A stretch of DNA of 64,000 nucleotides from Zygnema cylindricum (Eukaryota > Streptophyta > Zygnematophyceae > Zygnematales > Zygnemataceae). The stretch lies in the NCBI GenBank assembly GCA_037447655.1, contig JBBHKE010001485.1:62001-126000 (forward strand), written 5' to 3'. The position numbers were made by a program, and so were the translations under genes. The notes under the pieces were generated by a model. That model saw only the letters and a list, made by a program, of their open reading frames with translations, was not told the origin of the DNA and did not search any database. This document shows, in pieces, positions 10,853 to 23,300 of this stretch (positions within the stretch are counted from its first letter, which is position 1; each line of letters opens with the position of its first letter).

Positions 10853-13800
10853 ATGGCTGTGGTCGCTTCTCTATGCTCTCTCACTCTCGGGCAGAAAGAT
10901 ATCTTGTTGACGACCAACTCTCGAAATGTTGCTGGTCGGCATCGGAATGCCGCCTTCATTCAGTTTCTGAAGCAAACTTCTCACACTTTCTCAAGCGCAG
11001 AGAGATGCGGTTCCTGCAAAGCAATGTGGCAGCCAAAAGCATGGGGGAAAGAAAAAAAGCTAGGGAATGAGACTAGGCTTATGCAAAATCCAACATTGGT
11101 GAGGTTTCCCGTTGTTGTTCAAGCTTCTCGAGAACTGGAGCTGGTTCCCCCTCCCATCGACCTTGATTTCCAGGTATTTTTTGTCTATATATTGCTCATT
11201 TTACCATTTTTATAGTGAAACTATCGAGCGTGGTTTGTTAAGTTCTCGTATCTGGTCTTCGGTGACTATACCTTGTCCCTTCCACTTCATGATTTTCTGT
11301 GCAATCTATTGCAGGACGTGTTGAGGGAAGAAGGTGCCGAGCTATCTGATGATGGGGAGGCTTTAACTTACGGAAATGATGACGAGGCAATTGAAGCAGC
11401 TCTTACTAGTGTAGCTGTAAGATTAACTGTAGCTCTGTTCTTCTTCCTTAGCCTTTTTTTGTCGAGATATCACTATTCTGCAGCATTTGTTTTTGATGAT
11501 ATTGCATCGTTTTTTTTACTGATGATATCATTATTTTGCAGTATTTCTAAGTCACTAATTGCATGCTTGCCATTCGGTTCGAGTTTTCCTCTTCTATTGG
11601 AAGGATCAGAACACGTGGTTTATCTTCGATTGTCCTTTTCACTGTTTCAGTCTTCTGTGGAGCATAAGCTTTGATTTAAAACTCCTGTTTTGTCAATTGA
11701 CATACTCATCACTTTTTTCAGCTATTCAAAGTGTGTCTGAGGGAGTTTCTCAGTGTGATGCAGGTTTTTGACATGTCTCATTTTGGTCGAATCAGAGGTG
11801 AGACTTTGACCTTATTTGCAGAATTCAGGTTTGAGAAGTCATCCATTTCTCAAAGGTGCATCAAAGGCAGTTGTAAATTTTGGCAAGGAAAGTACAACCA
11901 CATTATGAAATAGTTAATAGTTGGTCGAATTTGCACAATCTTAGTTGGGTTTGAAAATAAAAAGTATTCAACATGCTTGCAGTGACTGGCAACGATCGCA
12001 TGCGTTTCCTTCACAATCAAAGCACCGCCAATTTTGAAGCACTCAAACCGGGCCAAGTAGGTTTTTTTCCCTCCTTTTGCAAACTAAACTTTCACAAGTA
12101 GTGTCTAAAATGTTCGAAAGTTTTTCAGTTAGTACAAAGGTGATGGTCAAGGTTCCTCATTGATTTTTATATCCCTTGTTCTTTTTCCTAGTTCACTTGA
12201 TCGTCATGATGTCGATCATCATGATCTGTTTTACTACATCTGGGTGTGAATGGGCTGAAGCTTTTATTAGTGTGTAGCTTGGGACCTCTATGGGTCGAAT
12301 TTAGCTATTTTCGTATGATCGAAGAGTGAGCAAATCCCGGTAACATGGGGAAGGATATGAAGGTTTTTGTTTTTTCTGAAACTGTTCTTTGTTTATTCAA
12401 TGTTTGTGGAGTCTCAGGGTTGTGACACAGTGTTTGTTTCCCCTACTGCAAGAACAATAGACCTAGCAACCGCCTTGGTGATGGTGAGAGCCTGAAAATC
12501 TTTTTCCTTCTCTTTGTTTCTCTTCACAATATTGAATAGCTCGTTATATGAGAACCATGAATTATCATCGTGTAAAACACCACCGTATTTGTGTATGCAG
12601 CTCCCTCTAGTTAGACTAAGGAGTACAGCTTAGCAGTCCTTAACAAAGGGCTTCAGAGAAATTGGGAATTTTTTGCACTCAATTACAGGCTGATTATCAT
12701 ATTCTGGAATATCATATTCTGTTGGCATTGACCAGAAAAGAACCCCAGTATCAACCATGAATTTGTGTACCCGAATGTAATCAATCAATGTTATCAAACC
12801 ATCTCTCATGTCACCAATGGTAATTACTCATACTTTTGTGCTACATGTAATATTGCATGTATTCTGTTTCACACAGTCAATCACACATAGAATGACATGA
12901 ACCTCACAACCTTTTTTCAACACCATAATCTGTGGCCAACTGAATTTTTTGAAATGTAGTTTAATAACTTATTGATTGCGTCAATATTCTCAACTTATAT
13001 ACTTGTTATAACCGGATATTTGATATATGTCATGTTCCACAAAATAAAGAGGTTTTAGTTTTCTTTTTCCATCCATTATAAGGTTCACATAAGTTGTGGT
13101 CGTAGGTTTTCATTTTCCATTTTTTGTAAGATTCACACAAAATGTAAGGCTTATATATACCACATTGTTAAGCGTCGTTTGCACCAGCCCTGGTTAGGTT
13201 CCCACTTGAACTAGATCTCTACTTCTAAAGACGTGACGTACACTTGTATCACATATGTTCTTTCTGGTGCAGATACCTTGTTTCATGTCATGCTGATGTG
13301 AAAATATCGCTCATTATGCCAGGATAACGTTTGATGTCAGAGTTGATTCTGTATTATTCTAATAGTGTACACATGTGTTGTAATACGTACCTTGTTGGTC
13401 AGTCTGACGTGTGTTTTTACGTTTATCTTTATGTTACCACATCTCGCCCAAAACAAGTATAGGTCACCCTCGCTCATGTTTGTTCGGTGATGTTCGTTGT
13501 AAAAAGGATTTTGTTTCAGTATTGGATTGATAATTTTAAGGTATTGATCAGTTACAGTGGGATAGTTAATTTGGACAAACAGTTCGTTACTCATTGTTTA
13601 AAGAAGACATCTTGGTAGGACACGAATGTTGATTAGTATCTCCGCAAGTTACAAGAATCTGAAGAGAAATTCATGTTGGGGACATGAATTGAAGATTGAG
13701 TATTTAAGGTCGTCCATTTAAGAGGTATTGACATGCTATGATTGCATGTCCTCAAGCAAAGTTAGGTCTGGATATCTGTTTGAGATTCTTATAATTGTTG

Positions 13801-16800
13801 TAAGTTAAAAAGATAGTGAGGAATTCTTTTTTTATGTTTTTCCAGTATTTGTTATGTCAGCAATGTTTCTCCTCCACGTGAGAATCACTCTGGTTAGCTG
13901 GTTTAACTTGTCCAAAAGGATAGTCCAATACTGAGCTAAATATTTTACTTTAGTATTCGTACCGATGTCCTACAGAATCTCCATCCTCGAGAGCACAAGA
14001 AAGGGGAACACATGTACAAAATACGATTGTTTCCTGTAATACACAGTAGTTTTGATTTTTCACAAGTGTTCACACATGCTAACGCGGTCAGTTTGAAAAA
14101 AAATGCCCTTAATGCATCCAATTCTCAAAATAAAATTTTCCTTTGTAATCCTACATGCATCCTAAGTAGCATTCCAGTTTGGATCCAATTTTACATGAGA
14201 AAGATTTTCAAAGTTCATCGTTGGAAACCGTTTTGCATGCCTTTCTGGTAGTGGTTTACATCTTGTCAAAGTTTAAAGTATATCGTGGTAAAATACAGTT
14301 TTCGCATTGTATGGAGCAGAGCAACATTGCAATATCATGATAATATAACCCGAAACAAGGATAGAGGGGGGGGGAGGGGAGGGGTGCCGAGTTCGGAAGA
14401 AAAAAAGAAGTAAACTATCTTGCATTTAGGGTGCAAATGAAATTCCCCTATCTGATATTAAGCATGTCATGTGATGTCTTGTAAGTGAAATAAATGTGTC
14501 ATTGTTAAAAACTGCCACACTGTCGATATAGCCAATAGTTGTTCCTTATTTTCACACATAATTTTGAAAGACCTTACTTGATAATCCGCAAGTTCAATTC
14601 CTAAGTGGATACCATTATGTCTTGCTGCGCTTTAAAATGGCCAATTAGCATGTGAAGCTCGCGACATACCGATGTCCAAGGTTTAGTGAGTGAAAATTTA
14701 TGAATCTTCTTGTGCCTTTAAACGCAATCAGTTTTGTTGTGTGCCCACAGTCTCAGCTTCTCAATATGTAATCAGCCTGTTTGATATTTGTGTCGAGATT
14801 TCTCCAGTTAATGCATAATTCTGCGGATGCTGGAGAAGTCTGTTTGTACGTGTTAATGGGGTCACCAGAAAATTTGAGGCTTAAGGCGACCAACAAGGTC
14901 GCAACTTCTAAAAGTTATTGCATTTGCTCTTGTTTGTCTGCGTTTCCATGGATCTCCATCCTGTCAGACCTCAAATCACGCAGCAAACTTGTTTCTATGT
15001 GTTCCCCATTGCAAAGCAATGTTGCAAGATTTGGTTTCACAAACAGTTTGTTTCTGTCTCAGCTCGGTCCACAAAGAGGTTATTAGGGTCGGTGAGGGGT
15101 GGATTTAAGAAAACATTTTTCTATTAGAATCCAGTTTCACTCTAACGCTGTTAACATAAAAATGTATGAAATTTTTGTCGACAACCTTACAGCAAACGCT
15201 GGATTTCAGGTGGATGCAGTAACATATTGAAGATATAATCAATAAACATTATTGTTGAAGGTGCCCTGGTCGCGAATCTCTTCTTAAGAATGTATGATAG
15301 CAATATCAGACCTCACCAAACTTCGATGGATCATTTTGTCTGCTGGCTCGCAGGAAACTGCCGTTATACTGACAGTCTCACCATCAAAAAGGCGTGAGCT
15401 CCCTGCTATGCTCGATCGGTAAGTTAATTGGACTGCACATCAACTAATAGCAGTTTGGCATATTCCCGCTTACATTTTTTGGTCATGTTCTGGTCATGTT
15501 TTGGTCATGTTTTGTTCATGTTATCCAAATAAATGACCATAACCTGATCAAAACAATTTAAGTGAGAATGTGCCTAGATTCTCAGATCCTTATTTTAAAG
15601 TATAATGCAAGTTGCACTTCCAAGTTTAGTTTGCTGATCTATTTTCACTCTCGGGACCTTTTCTGCTGTATCTCATACAACTTGTGAACATTTTTCATCT
15701 GCTTGAAATTGAGGCGCCGGTGTTTCTGGGTGTGTTTTCCTAACTGCAGTTATATATTCTTTGCGGATAAAGTGGAGGTTTCGGATATTTCTGAGAGGAC
15801 TTCCCAACTGGCGTTGATAGGACCAGGTGCAGATGAGGTGAGCAGGTCCTTAAGTCATTTTGACAAATCGATTGTTTTCAATTTGTCTCCACCTCAATAA
15901 ACTTCACCCTGACTGTATCACTGAGGCCTCTGGTTTATGACATCTGATATATGTTGTATGGGGGCAGTGCAGATAATGGAAAGCCTTAATGTGGGAGTTA
16001 CGGGGAAGCCTTACGGTTCTCATGCACATTTCAGTGTATTCTCTTCCCCCGTTTAACTGTACAAGGTGCTTTGCCATGTTTGCGTCTACCAAATTAACTT
16101 GTCTCAAGACTGGATGTCAAATCTCTGTAGCATGGCCTTTCAAAACCCTCTAGAAATGAGAGTCGTATCCTGTCATGAGAATCCAAACCATGTACTTTTT
16201 CAGAAGTACTTCTTCCCTTGGAGACAAGCTGACAACGGTTACTTGTAGTCACTGTCTCAAGCATGAAAAGAGTAAAACCTCGGAGATTCCCAACTAGCTT
16301 TTGCACTTTTAGGCGTAAATCCCGTAAATTGCACGCACACTCTCAATCTGCCATGGCATAAAACTGCCGAGGGAGCTGATTTTTTTGCAGTTTTAGGCAC
16401 AAAACCCATAAATAATTAAACCCCAAAAATATATAAATTCCATAAATCACACGCATATTCTGATTTTGCTTTAGCATAAAGCTGTTGAGGTTTCCAGGCG
16501 TTTTTTTTTGCAGTTTTAGGCGTAAATCCTATGAATAACATGCACTTAAATAAATAACATGACTCTGCTACGGCTGCTTTCTTGGAGGGCAGATCCAGGG
16601 CTCTCCAGTGACAGTGGCAGTGGGCAGTGGTGTGGCTGAGAAGGGCTACCAGCTCCTATTGGCCCCTGAGGTCGCAGCAGTCGTCTGGACTCTTCTCGTG
16701 GAAAAGGGAGCAGTCCCCATGGGCAGTCAGGCATGGGAGTCTCTGCGCATCCTGCAAGGTGTGGTGGTCTCCGGTTTCTGGTGAGGGAATAGGACATAGA

Positions 16801-18983
16801 GCGTGTAGTCTGTGAGATGTTCTCTGTTACATTTTTCTGATCATGTTTTGGTCATCTTTTTGGTCATCTATTGGTCATATTATCCAATATTTGATCAAAT
16901 ATTAGGTCAGACCAGAAGATGACCGAATATCGAGTAACAAGATATGCTTAGTGGTTGTTAGTCTTCAAGGGTCGAGCTGGTTAGCCATTAGTCGATGTGT
17001 TTTTTTATTCAACTCGGGTAGGCGAGGTTTCTGGTGGAGTCAACTTGCAAAGTAATCACAAGTTTGGATTACATGGATTATGACGAGTGTTTACGTATAG
17101 CCGCAAGTTTGAATATTCTTTTCCCTGGAATCAAACTGTGAGAAAGAATGCACTGCCACAGTCCTATTCGTGTCGGGAGTAGCTGCACGTTTTGAACCTT
17201 TTTCTGATGACAAAAGTTGGAATTATCTTGTTTCTTTTTTTGACACAAAGGCTTGTTTCTGGTTTTGTAGAATATCCTGGTAGTTTGAATTCTTGTAAAG
17301 TGAGCTTTACTGCACCTTTTTGAATGCCAGAATAAGATGGAAAACCAACGTCATAAATTTAACTGGTTTTAAACATTTGAAAAAGGATGCCATTTTTTTC
17401 TGTGTAGGAAGACCTGCTCCAGGCAAAGAGCTAACAGATAAAATTAACCCACTTGAGGCTGGATTATGGAAAACCATTTCCACAAACAAAGGTCAGTAGT
17501 AACAAACTGGTTAGAACTTGCCAATCAGGTGAATTCATTCATATCCATACCTTTATCCTTCAGAACAAACGAAAGAATGTTTTCTGCATAGTTGGCTTAT
17601 TTGTTGTAATTTCTACCCTTTTGCGTGCATTCAAAAGGACCATAAAGTTGACCAGAAGCTTTCAATGGTTCCATAAGTCGCCATTTATTCATGATCTTTC
17701 AGCTATCTCCTGAAATGTAGGTATCATAAATTTTCTTTTTCTGAAGTCTCTAGGTTAACCTTGTCCCAAGAAGAAAAAAAAATAATGTACAAGGAAAAAT
17801 GAGTCAATGACGTTCCACTTCGATATCTTTACAGGAAACTGTGATGTTGATAATACTTGAATTGAAAATTGGTGGGTTTTTTTCCAAGAAAAGTAGCCAA
17901 TTAACTACATTTGGATGCACTATTTCTCTCAAGTAGGAAATAAGCCTCCAACAGTATACCATGAATCGCTACTAGCCTTAAGAAACAATTAGTATGAGGA
18001 CTGTTTTAGTGTTAATAATTCTGTTTCCGGTCTGAATGACGTGGACGATTGTGAACCCCAAAAAATCTAGTTAAGAAAGAACAGTTAGTATTAATAACGC
18101 TATGTTGTGTTGGCATAAAAACCGGGACAGAATTAGTGTCATTCATGCTAACAGCGATTCCCGGTGTAGCTTTGCAAAATCCCAAGCTTCTTAGCAAAAT
18201 TTCTTACAATGGTGAAAACGTTTGCTTGAAGGGTGTTATATTGGGCAAGAAACAATCGCTCGACTTATCACATATGATGGAGTTAAGCAACATCTTTGGG
18301 GAATGCGCCTAACCGGTCCCGCATCTGTTGGCGACGCAGTAACGGTTGAAGGAAATAAGGTTTGTTTTTTTTAAAAAAAATTGCCTTCGCTTCCTCAATG
18401 TCTCTCTCCTCGAGAATTTACCAGCGTATCCTTGGAGGAAAACCATCGTTTGGTCTTTTATTAGTGGTACTGGTTGGTAATTTGTGGGTGCATACCAGAA
18501 GGTTGATGGAAAGGCCAGGTTGACAAGACACCTTCTGATTAATTTGTTCTTGTTTTTTTTTCGGCCTCTTTTTTTGTTTTTTTCTTACTCCTTTCTGCAT
18601 ACCTTCACAAATTTTACATGAAAGTGCAGCTCCTGTGTGCCTGCTTCCATTCCTTCTCCTTTACCAACGGGTTGACTAGTTTTTGGTCCTTTGCAATTTT
18701 AATGCTGTCCTCATCTCTGAGGTTTCCTTTCTAGGAACCTACATTTGCAAGTTATTTTACGGTTTATCATCATTTTGTTTCTTCATTAACCATATTGACA
18801 TCAAAGGGGAGTGTTACTTTGCAGGTTGGGTTTTTGACAAGCTACACAGTAATAAAGGGCGATCACGTAGGCTTGGGATATATTAAGAAGCAAATAAATG
18901 AGCCTGGAGTCATCGTGGATATCGGGGAAGTACAGGGAGAGCTTGTGACATCGCCTTATCTTACATGGACTTTACCACAGTAA
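10853..18983 (+). CDS. Plastid COG0354/IBA57-like folate-binding protein (GcvT/YgfZ fold)
   Basis: Twelve exons: 10853-11173, 11315-11416, 11764-11797, 11983-12056, 12418-12483, 15354-15418, 15750-15837, 15973-16035, 16593-16758, 17408-17491, 18232-18359, 18825-18983 (TAA). They total 1350 nt, 449 residues, with all phases agreeing. The first ~90 residues are basic and Ser/Thr-rich, like a plastid transit peptide. Then come [65 protein letters not shown] and the COG0354 signature KGCYIGQE (residues ~350-357, across the exon 10/11 join), ending in LGYIKKQ. This matches the plastid plant member of the family (IBA57.2 type) rather than the glycine cleavage T-protein itself. Family members help maintain or mature Fe-S proteins in a folate-dependent way. 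Intron 5 is ~2.9 kb. Its promoter would lie in the mirror-repeat region. Confidence 0.9.
12484..15353 (+). other. Long intron 5 of the IBA57-like gene
   Basis: About 2.9 kb of A/T-rich intron with no supported gene. A G-rich run lies near 14366-14384. Short frames inside (for example 14012-14251 and 14781-15086) show no recognisable protein and no exon structure. Confidence 0.6.
15479..15520 (+). repeat. Short TGGTCATGTT tandem repeat
   Basis: Four imperfect copies of a ~12-bp unit (TGGTCATGTTCT) in intron 6 of the IBA57-like gene. Similar units recur at ~16838-16880 in intron 9. Confidence 0.6.
16298..16545 (+). repeat. Imperfect tandem repeat in intron 8
   Basis: Three blocks each start with TTGCA(C/G)TTTTAGGC and continue with AAA(T/A)CCC(G/A)TAAA-like sequence, at about 16298, 16387 and 16509. 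The first two also share GCATAAA(A/G)CTG(C/T)(C/T)GAGG. Each block end offers a CAG preceded by T-runs, so it also supplies decoy splice acceptors before the real one at 16592. Confidence 0.55.
17955..18170. mobile_element. Foldback MITE in intron 10
   Basis: The left end (ACCATGAATCGCTACTAGCC) and the right end (CTAACAGCGATTCCCGGTG) are imperfect inverted copies. The ends resemble those of elements at 23591-23761 and 27951-28173. No coding capacity. Confidence 0.5.
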
Positions 18984-20367
18984 GAGGTAGCAATTCTAGT
19001 CGATCATGGGGATATATTAGTCACGTTCTTTATGTTTATGTTTATAAAGTGATGTTTGTATTTATTTTGCCCAAATCTGAAGCTTCTTGTGTCTATGCCC
19101 TAACAGTTTTTACTATTTCCACCGTATGTGTCGTCTATGTTTGCCTAAATTAATTGTGGCTGTAAATTCTTTATGAGCTGGCCCCTTTTTTATGCGGACA
19201 ACATGCCCGGTTAGGTTCATCCCTTCTTTTACTGCTCGGCAAACATGTTTATTGCTCATGTCTGGCACCATTTAACAACGTTTCTCTCCTCTCCCATAAA
19301 GTCTGTCAGCTCCCTCCAAAGCTCAGGCTCGGTATCGTCTCTTGGCCAATTGCTGATGCATCTTTCTAATTCGGTAAATTTACATATGGCGAAGATTTTG
19401 CGAACAGCAGTATTCATGGTTCAGCCGGTGTTCAAGCATTATTTTACGATTGCACATGCTTGAGCTTACTGACAGATTTCGTACAGAAAAGCACTGCAAC
19501 AATGAATACAAAAGGGGACTAAAAGCAATTACAGTTCTCAACAGTAGCGTTACTCTTACTTTTAGACTGTAAGAGGAAAAGGGCAGCAACCAGTAACAAA
19601 AGTTATTTTAGCATTATTTCTGTATTTATTTTTTATTTGTGTGTGTCGTACGAATGTCGATGCCCATTGCTTTGGCTACAGACACTCATCACAATATATT
19701 GTCACATACAATTACCCTATAACCTCCCTGTCATTTTTTTTTTAGCTTATCACAGGCTGGACAGATACATAGTGCATACAGCTGGCTTGCGTTGCTTTGT
19801 GCTTCCCATTCGTTTACGACATTTACATTAAGAAAGCATAAAATAAACACCACAAATAAGCAGAATTGAAGTCATTGTGATGCAGCACATGATGTCTAAC
19901 TTTGACGTAGATGTAAACTACGTATGACGCAGCATGTTGGAGTAATCATAGGCTGGGTCATTTTGAGTTCATTGACTTTGACAGAAAGCCCTCCATGAAA
20001 CCAACAGCTGGAGATGATGCAAATTGTTTGTCCATGCAAATTCATCACTTTCGCTTGTAGAATATCTTATTGACATGTCATCCTTCAAATTGTTCATGCA
20101 TCGAGAACAGTCACCAAAATACCTTCAACAAGCTATAATTGAATTCACAAAAAAATGTCACATGTAAATTAAAATCCAAAAACGAATGGGAGTTGCTCTG
20201 ACTTACCAATGCATCAAAAGGACGGCCGTCTCGTCTTCTAGCAGACACCATCTTTCGATTTGAGGACAAAATTGATTATCGGCAAAATTTAGAATCAAGG
20301 ACTGCTCAATCATCAGTTGAATTAATGACTCCTTATCACAACCCGAAAGAAAGTCACAGCATTAACA
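18984..20367. other. Convergent intergenic region between the IBA57-like and TPR genes
   Basis: Holds the 3' ends of two converging genes. Short frames (19245-19463, 19380-19589, 19637-19831) are unremarkable. A 15-codon minus-strand stretch ending at a good donor (20206-20250) was considered and not accepted. Confidence 0.5.
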
Positions 20368-23300
20368 TTAGGAAACGTGACCAGTCCAGCCGCGACATTT
20401 GCAATGTACTGCAGCCAATTTTGCCATATAGTCACCCGACCTGCCATTTAACAATGCACAAATTAGAAAGTGGTCTTGCAATAGTTTGCATAAAACAGAG
20501 AGTCATAAATTACCACAGAGACTGAAACGTGGTGGCAGGAATGAGGATTCATGCACCAATCAAGACTTGAAAATTCAGCTTATGGCCGCCAAGAGCCATT
20601 ACTAAAGACAACAATCGGAGCCGATGATTTGTTCCCTCATACACTCAAAACGCGAGGAACAATTGTTATGGGAGAGTCTCTCAACCACCTTACAATAAGT
20701 GGAAGTCAACGAGGGAGTCAGTAATCACCAGCCGGCTTTGAAACTCTTTCATCAAGAAAAGGGTATGTGAATCGGCTGTCTCAGGATCTTGGTTGTAAAT
20801 TCACTTGTTAAACTTGCGATACAATACTATGCCTGGAGTGAAAACATAATCTACAACTTTCTGTGGATATGGATAACTAATGAAGGTGAATCTGGACCAT
20901 AAAAATAGGAAAATGAACATAGAAGAAACGAAGACAAAAGAATGTCATCAAAACAGCTATGGATCCTAGCATTGCCGACAAGTTCAACAACAAGACAATT
21001 GTTGTAGAAGAAGCAAAAAGCAAATACACCACTCCTTTTCTCCAAGTTTTCCCGTGACTATTGATATTGTAATTAACAGCGATTATCGTTTATAAGCAGA
21101 TTAAAAAGTATGAATTATACGTGTATGAGGTGAACTTTACACATCAAAAATCTGTGTCAAATCTCTATGTTTTTTGGAGTAGTCATATCATCAACAACAA
21201 AGACCGTGTTATTTAATAGATAAATGATCCTGAGTACTTCAGTACTCATCCTTTCTGACAAACATGTGGTTTCTTTAAGAGAATTTAAAAAACCAGTCAA
21301 ATACTTATGACACGAATGACTCTCCCTACATCCAGCCCTTCCTGAAATGACAGGTTTTCGAGATGAACTTTCCTTCGAAATCCTAAACCTCTATGTGAAA
21401 ATGACTAGGGAGTAATAACAGATAAATAAATTTTGGATGAACATGTGAAATAATTGATACATACCTGGAGCCATATGGTGTTTTTACAGCCGCTTCAACG
21501 TATTCTCTGGCCCGTACGTCATCTCCCTGCGAATAATCCCCTCCTCAAAAGATTTCCCATTCAGGTTTTCCCTATACACCCAGTTTTTTGCATTCCATCG
21601 ACAGCCATGGACGGATAAAAAACACAAATTGAGTCACTGACACAGTTCCAGTCATATAATAAGAGATCTTCTTAATTGCAACTAATGAATTGAGAAGAAC
21701 CTCCGTCAGGCTTTACCAGGAGAGAACAGAAAAAAAAAATCTCTCTGAAAGCATACATAATTACGCCTGTGCAAAAAGAGAGAGGATAAAATGACTCTAT
21801 TTTCCCCACCTCAGCCTCATAAAAGAGCCCCAAATAAAGCTTTCCATAGAAGCCGTCGTGTCCTCCGGGGTCCGTCGTGGCTGCGTTTATCAACTGCCCC
21901 TTTTCATTCAATGTCAGATTCATAACTTTTATCTCCTATAATGAGTCATTTTAAAGGATATAAACAACATATGATAGAAAACAAGCATTAGAACAACCAT
22001 TAACCATTATGAAAATACATAATAAACGAATGTACACGTATAAATGAGGGCTAAAAACATACATGCATACATTGATTTCGGTTCTTGTAGTGTGTAACTG
22101 TATGTTATATATGGTAATGCTGTTACATTTATCATAACGGAGACCGTCCTCTACCGGTTTTTGCCCAAAACTCAAACAATTCCACTTCTCCCCATGTTCG
22201 AAAATAAAGCATAAACAACAGTTTTTCATTCAGGCAATTTTCCAAACATGCGAGTTTGGATCGAGCTTTCAACAAACAAAAGCTGACACTGTGTGAAAAA
22301 CTAAACAGAAAGTTAAAAAAAAAAATGATTTTCGATTATCCTGAGATTGCAGCCACTGAAATCCATTGCTAAAGCAAAGTTGTTACCGGACTACAAAAGC
22401 CTCGAAGACAAAAAGGGAGTTTATAAAAACTTAAAGAAGGGCAAAGCAAAAAAAGAAATCACACCTTATCGGGGCTCCCACCCGTCTGAAAGAGCTCATA
22501 GGCGGCCCCCATCACGGGTCGTGGGTCCTTCCCTACCTGTAAATCAAGGCGAGAACTCACTCCAAATAAGAAAAATGCCATTGACATGTGAAATACTCAT
22601 AAAACAGTAACCTACGAAACTAAGGGAGGTACTACCAAGATTGACAAAAAAAAAATAACGATTCTATGCCTCTCCTGAGGTGTGGAAGAGACGCAATGAC
22701 GGTGAAAAGAAGATTAGGAGATCAGAAGATAAAAAGTAGGAAAACAATAAGAAGAAAATAAGATAAAAATGAAATATTTTACCTGCAAGAATCGAGTTCG
22801 TGCTTGTTGAGCAGAAGAGAGCTGAGCCTCACAGAGAAAGCACCAGATAGCCTGTCGGGAAAAAGAGTTGAAGAATGAGAGGGAGGGAGATTCACAGAGA
22901 AAAAGAAGAGGGTTTTTCTAGTTTCTTAGGGGCTATTTAAAGAGAGCCACCTTCTAAACTAACTGCATGCAAAAAGAATACAACTGACCTCTTCCGTGTC
23001 GTTGGGATTAACGGCAACGTCATCACGGAACTGTTCGGCTCCTTCCTCGAACCTGCCATGGACATATGGCCAAAGGTAAGAAGAATGAGAGGCATAAGTG
23101 GGCCGTGAAGTGTCCCAATATGTTCCCCATGATTCGATTAGGGAGAATCATATAATAGTTTTCGCCTTTTTATAGTTAATGGTTTATGCCCTTTTTCTTG
23201 TGGGCCCAAAACATCCTCCAGCATTCAATATTGTGATATCGTTTCTTTAAAACCAAAAAGATAGTCAAACTTGTATTTCCATGAAACAAGAAAAGATACT

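Noticed and set aside
20206-20250. Minus-strand ATG exon (MVSARRRDGRPFDAL) ending at a good donor
   Set aside because: It lies after the stop of the TPR gene and no following exon with coherent frame was found; probably 3' UTR.
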